A stretch of DNA of 32,500 nt. Origin: Chrysomallon squamiferum (taxonomy: Eukaryota; Mollusca; Gastropoda; Neomphalida; Peltospiridae). The stretch is taken from contig CM022670.1 in the NCBI GenBank assembly GCA_012295275.1, forward strand, positions 21,137,646-21,170,145, in the 5' to 3' direction. Shown piece after piece: positions 20,893 through 32,500 of this stretch. A program made the position numbers and the translations under genes. The notes beneath the pieces were generated by a model. It did not search any database. It was not told where the DNA came from and saw nothing but the letters and a program-made list of their open reading frames with translations. How positions within the stretch are numbered: the stretch's first letter is position 1; each line of letters starts with the position of its first letter.

Positions 20893-21520
20893 GTGTCTGT
20901 GCTATAAGGTTTATAAATAACCAAAGTGGCCAACATACATTTATGTTTATGTGTTTGGGTTTTAAAATGAACATAAGAAAATCAGATTTCTCATTTGTTT
21001 TTAACATCAAACATTACAATAAAAAAAAAAAAAAAAAAAAACATAATAAAAAACTTTTAAAAAACCCATCATAAAAAAAGAGAAAAAAACAACAGGGAAA
21101 AAACAACAAGAGATAATAAATAAATTTAAATTCTTTTAAAATTTGTTTTTAATATTTTTTTTAGAAAATACCACAAAACTACATAAAAACAACAACAAAC
21201 AAACTATATGCTTAATTCTTGTTCTAAATTTATGTTTTTTTTAAACAACTGGATATGTATGGTTGTATCCACTGATCTCAGTAGTGAAACAACGCTCACA
21301 ACGAGGTCAACAACAACAATTTACTTGGTGTTGACATTTGTCTCTCAACTAATTACATATTTGATAAGTTCTGTTACAGTTCCTTACGGTGCGATGAATG
21401 ATTAATATCTGTATTCTTCAGCTGCACGTCATAGATTCTACAACAGTCAATGAAACCAAAAAGAAAATTATAAATATTTTACATGTTGGTGTAAGATGTG
21501 CAGGAGCAAATCCAGACTGT
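20886..21520 (+). repeat. Copy B of a diverged tandem duplication
   Basis: Carries the same ordered landmarks as copy A, shifted by about 991 bases at its left end and about 905 bases in its right half. The change in offset falls in the A-rich core, which differs in length. By eye the right half (from AAACAACTGGATATG near 21244 to GATGTGCAGGAGCAAATCC near 21495) is roughly 75-80 per cent identical to copy A. Confidence 0.7.
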
Positions 21521-21921
21521 GTTCAAGGGTGTCACAGATGACTCAAGCAAACAAAGTAACAAATAGTCAGTCTTTCTTATATTCATTTTACAACACATCT
21601 GCTTGTCGACCTACTGATACGAAATCTCCAAACCTATCTGTCCATCCAACCGCTCATATATCCATCCTTAAATCAACAAGTATACCTCTTTACCTACCCG
21701 AATTTATATATATATCCACATGCTTGTCTCTCTGCCTTTCTGTCTAATTATTAACGTACCTTTCTGCTTATCTATAACTATCTAAAGATTTAAAACAAAA
21801 TTATTCAGAAGAAATAAAATATTAGTTACAAATAAAATACGTTTTTTTTTTTCTTATTTTCCCCATAGATATAAATAATTTATAAATACATTTAAAAAAA
21901 AAAGAAGGTGAAAAATGATTC

Positions 21922-21975
<54 letters not shown>

Positions 21976-23530
21976 AAGGAAAAGAAGAAAAAAAATAGAA
22001 ATGAAAAAAAAACTTAGCATTTAAAAAAACATTATCCAGGGAACTAGGAATAGGATGTAGAGAGTCACCGCCACAAGAGACACTGATATGTGAAGACAAA
22101 CTACAAATGCTAGAAGTAAAGTGATTTATTTTGTGGCGGTGCGCGAGTTGACAGAGAGGAAACAATAGAGAACAAAATTTTAAAATGTCAGCTGTCAGAT
22201 GATTTACAAGGAATGGTTAAAAAAAAAGATGGAAGATAAAAGAAGACAAATGGAAAGCAATTTTGCTTTAAGATAATGGAATAATCTATACTTGCACTTC
22301 ATGTTTTTTGTTTGTTTTGTTTTTTTTTATTAAAAAGAAAGAAAGGATGGAATAATAAAAAAAAAACAGGTTTTATTTTCCTTATCGGTTGTAAAAGATA
22401 ATTATATTTTTATCTTTTTTTAATATATATATATTCTGTACAGTTGCGTTTGTATACTAATTTTTCAGTTCTCTCTGCCTTTGTAGACACATAAGTGTAT
22501 AGACTCTGTACTACGGAACTATCTTTTAAACAATGGCTTTAAGGCTTCAAGTAACCGAATGTTACTATGGGGAGATATATTCAGCACAAACACATACTAA
22601 CTTACTAATAATTTGAGCTAATACACATGCTTTTATTTTTCTTTTTTTTTATCAGATAATCAGACTCTATCCAAACATGTCGTGCTTGAACCGTCAGCAA
22701 ATGTAAAAATCTTTCAGATCGTTGAATGTTGAAATAAGATTCGTTGCGAAAACGACCTATAGGCTACGACAAGCGTAATAATAAATCATGTCTGAAGAAA
22801 ACTTAGACAAGTTTTCAATCAGAAATATCATCTCTGGGCGAAAACTATTACAACATACTTACACTAACGTGTCCATATTCAGCTAAGATTTACGCGCGAC
22901 CGTTAACTTTGCGTAATTGGATAAAGAGTTTGTAGTAGGACAGGAAAAGTATCGAAAATATTCATAGCACGTTAGCATACAAAATTAGATTTCAAAGTTC
23001 CTATGCATCTAGGGAATATCTACAGAGATGCTATGATATGTACCCACGACGGACTTGCGTATGCCTCCACCGAATGTAATCAAGTCAAAACGGATTGACT
23101 GAACTTCACGGAATACCGAACCAGCCGAGCAGAAGACATCCAAAAAGGGACATAACTGTATAAACTTAACTCCTGAGTAAAATAAAAAGTCAGACGCAAA
23201 ACGTATGCTTCTTCTCATAAAAAAAAAGAAGAGAACTTTGCCATTGTTCTATAACATATGACGTTTCCATAATTTTGTTTTTTTTTAATTGAAAAATATC
23301 GAAACACTAAAAAGCTTTCAAAAATCCGATATCTGTAAAGAGAGACGAGGGAAGACTAAGCAGAATGATGTCATTTGCATAAGTAGTTGGAGGCAACTAG
23401 CCGGAAATAATTACAACGTGTAGTGCAGTAGTAAAAGCCGTGCTTTTAATGAACAAAGGAAAAGAAACATGCAGTTAGAACCTGAATGTTTATTTCGCGT
23501 CATTAGTAAACATAATGTCTGAAAAGAAAA

Positions 23531-23572
<42 letters not shown>

Positions 23573-24188
23573 AAAACTGCATAAGAAATAAAAGATATGC
23601 ATAATAATGAAAGTAAACAAAAATCTGCGTAAGTAAAAGAAAATATGAACAAAAAGAGAAAAAAAAGAAAAAGAAAGGCAGATTCATTAATACAGTCTGT
23701 TTCACAGTTATATTTTAATAACGGATGAGATAATAATGACAAAAACACGTGTTCATTATTGATGAATTAAAGGCAGCTCATTCATGCGTTAAGATAAAGC
23801 GATATAAGCTGAGTTCTTTAATTCAGCTACTTTTTCAAGTAACGACTTTGTTATTTTCACATTTGTATCAGTTAAAAATCAAACACGCTGTTATCGACTT
23901 CTGGCTAATACTATAAGACGGAGGAGAAAAGCTGCCGCGTTATCTAGCTTCACGTAAACAACAAGCAACAAAAGTTCTTTAAGAAAAGGCTTTGTTCCTT
24001 TGTCAGTTTTACCCATTAGGCTGGTAGAAGCTTCTTGAATGGAAAATGTAAAAAATACAAAGAAAATAATAAATAAACACAAACGAAATCCTCGATGAAA
24101 GTATTTACAACAAGAATGCTATGAATACTTTTCATGATATTTTTGTCAAAATTACATAACACAATATTTGGACCATCTCCTTTTTTTC

Positions 24189-24219
<31 letters not shown>

Positions 24220-24352
24220 ATTTTTTTTTTTTAAAAATATGTTTTCTTTTAAAGCCGTTTGTTTCCTGGTTTATAATTATTACATCATCTTCTATGACCT
24301 TACCTGAATTTATCTGGTTAGTGGAAACGCATAATTTGTTCATTCCTTAAAA
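21521..24352. other. Non-coding DNA with long poly(A)/poly(T) tracts
   Basis: Poly(A) of about 48 bases lies at 21926-21973, an A-rich tract at 23533-23570 and a T-rich one at 24180-24232. The block 22680-23420 is relatively CpG-rich and of ordinary complexity; a minus-strand frame at 23009-23218 there matches no family I know. CCAT/ATCC-rich sequence lies around 21640-21730. No gene recognised. Confidence 0.55.
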
Positions 24353-24375
24353 CAGGGGTGCGCAACCTGCGGCCG
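24353..24375 (+). mobile_element. hAT-type transposon terminus, single end
   Basis: CAGGGGTGCGCAACCTGCGG followed by CC is the classic 5' end of many hAT superfamily elements (CAGGGGT...CAACCT.CGGCC). I searched about 1 kb to each side for the inverse end (GGCCGCAGGTT...CCCCTG) and saw none, so the 8-bp target duplication cannot be defined. It is either a one-ended, truncated copy or one whose other end has decayed. The short frame at 24631-24816 shows no hAT transposase motif. Confidence 0.55.
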
Positions 24376-25558
24376 TTTCATTTCAAATATAACGAGGCTG
24401 TGTATCAGTATAAACACTCGTACAACATGACTTTCCTACGACTGTCAGATGCCGGACACAACACGGCGTTCAGTATTCAGTTTTAGATCCGACAGTTTTA
24501 AAATAAAATAATATTAATAACTGTTTTATTTTGAATTTACTGGGAATCACAGAGCGATGAAGTCAGTTCTCATGGAAACACGTAAACGCACCCATTATTT
24601 ATTTGCAGCATTTTAAGTCACAGAGGATCCTTGTTAGAAAATTATGCAAAATTATACATGTTACGCTCTCAGCTTTTACGCAGTCACAATGAAATTTGTG
24701 CCAGTGAAGTTAAAGCGCTGCGGCCTGAAAGATCAGAAAGTTGGCGCAGCTCTGACTTAAAACATAACACAAACTATCAGAAACAACAGCAAGAAAATCC
24801 CGATAGAAAACACTAAAATCACTCAGAAACACGTTCATAAAGACATACAATCCCTACAAGAAAAAGGAACAAAAATAATGATAAAAACATTATTATTTAT
24901 TTTGACCTTTTTGTTATCTGAGAGTAGGAAATTGATTTACACATTAGTAGACACTTAAATCAATTGACATTAAAAAAAAAAAAGTGTAAAAAAAGAGATA
25001 AAGACCTTTTAAAATGGGTTTTCTTTTTTCTTTTCTTTTTCTGTTTTGTTCCTAAGGGTAAATCAAATTTTTACTCGAACGGGCGCAAATTAGGAAACAT
25101 TTCCTTGCACTCATTCACTTGCACGTATGAAAAGCGGTGACACACAATCAGACATCACACACAAACATACATACATACATATATGCGTGCATGCGTATAA
25201 CATTATATATGTATTAATATGTAAAAAGGCAAAAACACACTTCTATTTTCTGATGTAAATTAGAATTATGCAGCATGTATATTTATTTCTCTCTCGTATT
25301 CTCGTCCTTCGCTCTCTTTCTGCTCCTACATTTCTCAGTCGATCTACACACATCATTAACGATCATATATCTAAACTTCACATCAGACATTTCGTAATCA
25401 AATGATGCATGCACGCACGCACACATACATGCACTCAGTCACAGATTCTGGTCGTTTCATTTATTCTCGAACAATCTCTTCATTATCTTTAAACAAAACT
25501 TGGACATTCTTAACGAACTGGTAAAATGAACAAAACTTCTCCAGTCACTGTAATCAAA
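24376..25558. other. Non-coding DNA, possible remains of the hAT-like element at left
   Basis: Ordinary-complexity DNA to about 24,820, then A-rich sequence. Mixed CACA, ATAC and GCAC-type short repeats lie at 25140-25200 and 25405-25430. No gene recognised. Confidence 0.5.
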
Positions 25559-25576
25559 GCGACATCTAGTGGCAGC
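25559..25576 (-). promoter_or_regulatory. CTCF-like binding site
   Basis: The minus strand reads GCTGCCACTAGATGTCGC. The bilaterian CTCF core is CCASYAGRKGGCRS; CCACTAGATGTCGC agrees at 13 of 14 positions, the one mismatch being T for the second G of GGC. It stands about 100 bases before the TATA-type promoter candidate. CTCF is conserved across bilaterians, but binding here is inference. Confidence 0.4.
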
Positions 25577-25589
25577 AATTTGCAACATC

Positions 25590-25789
25590 GATCTCGCGTG
25601 CAGACTTCGTAAGCACGTGACGGCGGCCATCATTCATATGACGTAGCGTGTGACAGCAAAAATTACCAGCCTCCTTTATAAAAGAGTTCCCGATATTGGC
25701 ACTTGTTTACAGAATCATTTCGGCTATTTACACAGTTAGCTGAAACGCCGAGGCAATATCCCGTTCGTTTTCCGTGCATCGATTGAGTG
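25590..25789 (+). promoter_or_regulatory. TATA-type promoter candidate with possible non-coding first exon
   Basis: In order: an E-box CACGTGAC at 25614-25621, a YY1-like GCGGCCATCATT, a CRE-like TGACGTA at 25639-25645, TGACAGCAAA at 25651-25660, and a TATA box TATAAAAG at 25677-25684. Initiation would be expected near 25,705-25,715. GTAAAC at 25790 could be the donor of a short leader exon. The block is CpG-rich compared with its surroundings. No downstream coding exon is recognised in the remaining 6.7 kb, so a non-coding RNA or a gene with distant exons is possible. Confidence 0.4.
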
Positions 25790-26105
25790 GTAAACGCTAG
25801 AATGGCTTAAATGTGTGCAACACTCTTTATTAAAGGATTTTCACTCGAAAATGTTGATCCTAAAAGCATTAACTGCACAAAGAGTGCGGAAAGGATTACA
25901 TTTTGAATGAGGGAAATCATAAAACTCGATTTTTGTTTTCACTGTTACGTAATAACGCTCTGAGAGATCTGTTTAATAATTAACCTGGAAATAAGTTAAT
26001 GTATACGTTATCGAGTAAACTCGAAACCACTCTCTCTGACTCTATCATATCCTTTTAACAATGGACTAGGGCCGATCTGTCATTAGGCATCCCAATCTCT
26101 TTAAT

Positions 26106-29426
<3,321 letters not shown>

Positions 29427-30055
29427 TATACAAAAACTTAATTGGATTCCACACTCAGTCATTACTAGTCCCAAAATATAGCGATTACTTTCAACTTTCA
29501 CTAAAGACGAAACCAAACTAAATTTACTTGTGAAATGAATTTGTAAAAAATATAGTTATAGCACGGCCACAAGTGCAATAACCAATTTGTTACAGACATA
29601 AAAAAAATTCCCGAAGTGTTGTGCAGATGAATAACGTAGTACTGAAATGAGTTTTCGTACGTTTTGTATGTAACACACGTTAGTAAGATAATTTATTTAT
29701 TGTCAGTAAATGGATATTTGTGAAAGAAAAAAATAATATTCAAAATGAAAATGGCTGTAGAAAATAATTGTTTCATGAAGTTTGTAAAAACCAATTTATT
29801 TAAGGCGAATGTTTTTTTTTTTGGTTTGAAGAATTTTTTTTTTGAAGTTAAACTTTGACGATATGTTAGCCGTATTGTCAAACTAAAACCACATACGTTA
29901 TCAACGTCGTAGTTATCAGCATCATCTTTTCCTCTTTTCCTTTACTGTCATCATCACCACCATCATCATAATCAAAACCATTATTACTGATCATCATTCT
30001 TCATCTTGTTAATTATTCTCCTGCTACTTAATAACAAATTAAGACAGTATTATAT
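29427..30055. other. Non-coding DNA, no gene recognised
   Basis: Ordinary AT-rich sequence, passing into degenerate ATC/TCATCA triplets at about 29,910-30,000. No supported feature. Confidence 0.55.
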
Positions 30056-30430
30056 ATTACTACTATTACTTCTACTTTTTCACTACTACAGCTACTACTA
30101 CAGCTATTACTACTATATGTACTTCTACTATTACTACTATAAGTGCAACTACTACTACTACTATTACTACTATTACTGCTACTACTACTATTACTACTAC
30201 AACTGTTCCTATTAGTACTACTATTATTACTATACAGCAACTACTACTATTACTACTACAACAACTACTACTATTACCATTAGTATTACTACTACAACAG
30301 CTACTATTACTACTTCTGTTATTACTATGCAACAAATAATGTTACTAGTAGTGTTACAACTGTTACTACTATTACTACTACTGCTATGCTACTGCTACTA
30401 CAACTACAACTACAACAGCTTTTACACCTG
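30056..30430. repeat. Degenerate (ACT)n/(ATT)n trinucleotide field, about 375 bp
   Basis: Interrupted ACT, ATT, ACA and GCT triplets keep triplet register for long stretches, so all six frames give low-complexity peptides (Tyr, Leu, Ser or Val runs). I do not call any as protein-coding. Confidence 0.9.
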
Positions 30431-31936
30431 CACATATTTCACAAATTCCTATTGTTATTACCATTACAGCAAAACCTTTTCTTCTACCACTGTCATTAAT
30501 TCTTCTTTCTCCTCTACATACTACAAGACAATAACAAACTTTTGTTTTCAAAGTGTTTAATTTACAGCACCTTTAAAATGAAGTACAGTGTTAAGTAAAA
30601 CCGTGCGAAGTTAACGAAATTCACGTTCCTAATCATTTTGTCTGACAAATAAATTAGATACTTAAAATACTATAAATAAAATATACCCAGACACCAACTA
30701 CGGTAACGTATTTACACTTTATGTATCAAAAGACAAAACTAGTTTTAAAATGTAGACGTCCTTGAATTGTGAGCCAAAGGCAGCGTATAAAAGTGTACCT
30801 TATGTTCTGTTATTAAATATCTGAATACATTTTATGTCTTTTACAAGTGAAATTCTAATATCAAATACTTGAAATATATTATATATTTTGCAAGTGATTG
30901 TTTTGTAATAGTGCTAACAAAGAGCTCAGTTCCATATTCGTTTACTTACAAGGTTTTATTTCCTATAAGAGACAAATCTTTATGAATAATAAAATATAAA
31001 TGCAATAAAATAATTCAATAGTAATTCGTTGAATCTTAATTCTCATTTCTTTATTACATATAAGACGTCATAAAAACTGACAGATGAAAGGATTTTGATC
31101 AGTCTACGACATGACGTCACAAGTACTATGAAAAATAATAAAAACAACAAAAATAACAATATAAAGAATATGATTGAATGAATTAATGACTTCAGAATTT
31201 ACATTAGTATTATACTTATTATACAACAACAACAACAACAACAACAGCAGTAAAAAATAAATAACCAAATAATCACACAGAAACTAAGAAATTTATTATC
31301 ATTATTTATTCTTTTTTTTGAGCAGCAGTTTCTGTTTCATGTTGTGGTTACGATAGGCGCGACAGGTCGCAAGAACGACTGTCCTTTATGTACTTGTTTG
31401 TTACTTGTTATATCCTTTCACAATTCCAGTTCTTGTGTTTGTCAGAGAACGTCCTATGTAAATACCTAGTTGTACTCTTTTGATCTCTGTAAATTATTTA
31501 ATTACCTTTACTCATGACACCTGATGATGGAGGTAAACACATCTAAGTACAGTTTACTTGTCAAATTTGTACACAGAGTTTCTATAATTAACTTTTTATG
31601 TCAGAATAACAGAACTGTTACTTGGTTTACTTTGACAATTATAAATTATTTAGACGAAATCTCTAACCGTGCAGAAATTTTCTTTATCGGGAACAGAATA
31701 TAAATTATTTAATTACTTACGTGTTTAAATGGAATAAAAGGTCAATGATTGTATTTGTGGCAAGAAATGTTGGAAAGGAGTATCTTCGAGACCGAATTAG
31801 TAGCCACGATAGGCGTGCATAAATGTTAATTGGATACACGCACACTGATCTTAATTGATCTTAGCTGGCATATATCTGAGTCTATGTTTTTTTTTTCTAT
31901 CCTTCGTTTCATTAATCAATAAATAATTCATTCTAA
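30431..31936. other. Non-coding DNA, no gene recognised
   Basis: Contains (AAC)n at about 31221-31250 and CRE-like words (ATGACGTCAC at about 31112-31121, AAGACGTCAT at about 31061). No exon or RNA gene supported. Confidence 0.55.
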
Positions 31937-32045
31937 TTGTCCGTCTGTCTGTATCCTTCTTTACCTACATGTATCACCCATCCATCCATCCGTCCATCCA
32001 TCACATATCGATGCATCTATTTGACCATTTATCCGTATATCAGTC

Positions 32046-32083
<38 letters not shown>

Positions 32084-32115
32084 TCTGTCTGTCTGTCTGT
32101 CTGTCTATCTATTTC
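31937..32115. repeat. Cluster of (GTCT)n, (CCAT)n, (GT)n and (CTGT)n microsatellites
   Basis: CCGTCTGTCTG at about 31939, CATCCATCCATCC at about 31978-32000, (GT)n at about 32051-32081 and CTGTCTGTCTGT at about 32084-32105. The Cys/Val-rich frame across it is not a gene. Confidence 0.92.
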
Positions 32116-32500
32116 ATATGTGTCTTAGTTTTTTTTTTCCAGTTTTTCTGGATATCTCTCGGCATAGCTATGTCTTTCTGTGCCTGGATTTGTTTTTAAT
32201 ATTTAAAATTTTTTAAAAATTATGTCTCTATACATTATGTTTTTTTTTTTTTTTTCTAAATAAGAACATACGATCTTAATAACTCATTAGCGGTATATTG
32301 ATCCCACAGCCATCAGAGTTTCAATCCAAAAGATCTGCCATTATCTTACCTCCGGCTTAATGTCAATAAACATATTTCATAGCCTAAGACACAAAAGTAA
32401 ATCATTTTCAATTTACTTAATTCACATAAGGAAAAAAAAAAAAATAAAAAAGGAATCGTTTCTATTATAACAAAACATCTATTCACTGTCAACTTAAACA
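32116..32500. other. Right end of window, non-coding
   Basis: Poly(T) runs at about 32131-32139 and 32240-32256, otherwise ordinary AT-rich DNA. Nothing further supported. Confidence 0.55.

Noticed and set aside
24631-24816. 61-codon frame downstream of the hAT-like end as a transposase remnant
   Set aside because: No BED zinc finger or hAT dimerisation motif is visible.
30006-30560. Four overlapping Tyr-, Ser-, Val- and Leu-rich frames on both strands
   Set aside because: They come from a degenerate ACT/ATT triplet field that stays open in every frame.

Overview
This window looks like AT-rich nuclear DNA from an animal, most likely a lophotrochozoan and probably a mollusc. The reasons are spliced metazoan genes with GT..AG introns, long homopolymer and di-, tri- and tetranucleotide tracts throughout, and two matches to an AAGGGAGNTAA-type word that I associate with mollusc repeats. 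I cannot name the species. The GGGGTCGAT core that I associate with cephalopod SINEs was not seen. Nothing is bacterial, and I see no operon, CRISPR array, rRNA gene or confident tRNA gene.

Only the first 10 kb holds recognisable genes. On the minus strand, three exons (1944 down to 758) encode the N-terminal cytosolic part of a NEDD4 family-interacting protein (NDFIP type) with PPAY and LPSY motifs. Its membrane-spanning exons lie beyond the left edge. On the plus strand, 4330-5586 is one complete exon encoding a 418-residue ankyrin-repeat protein ending in a SOCS box (ASB family). The two genes are head to head, each preceded by a small CpG-rich patch (about 1870-2200 and 3060-3320), with poly(A) and (TAA)n sequence between. 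Both products belong to ubiquitin ligase systems: NDFIP proteins recruit HECT ligases of the NEDD4 family, and ASB proteins are substrate receptors of Cullin-5 RING ligases. No functional link between the two is shown.

From 5587 to about 10,080 the DNA is non-coding and strikingly CpG-poor (7 CG counted by eye in about 4.5 kb). It holds a 236-bp inverted-repeat element at 6168-6403 and a possible LINE scrap. An AATAAA with a GT-rich follower sits at 9962. At about 10,080 CpG density jumps back to ordinary values and stays there.

From 10.1 kb to the right end I find no convincing protein gene. It is simple-sequence DNA with several structured items: a degenerate minisatellite (15.5-15.7 kb), a 37-bp-period direct repeat (16.54-16.60 kb), a 16-bp-stem hairpin (18.2 kb), a diverged tandem duplication of about 0.7 kb (19.9-21.5 kb), a hAT-like transposon terminus (24.35 kb), a CTCF-like site next to a TATA promoter candidate (25.56-25.79 kb), large (CT)n and (GA)n tracts, a microsatellite block framed by a perfect 13-bp inverted repeat (29.24-29.43 kb), and a 0.4-kb (ACT)n field (30.05-30.43 kb).
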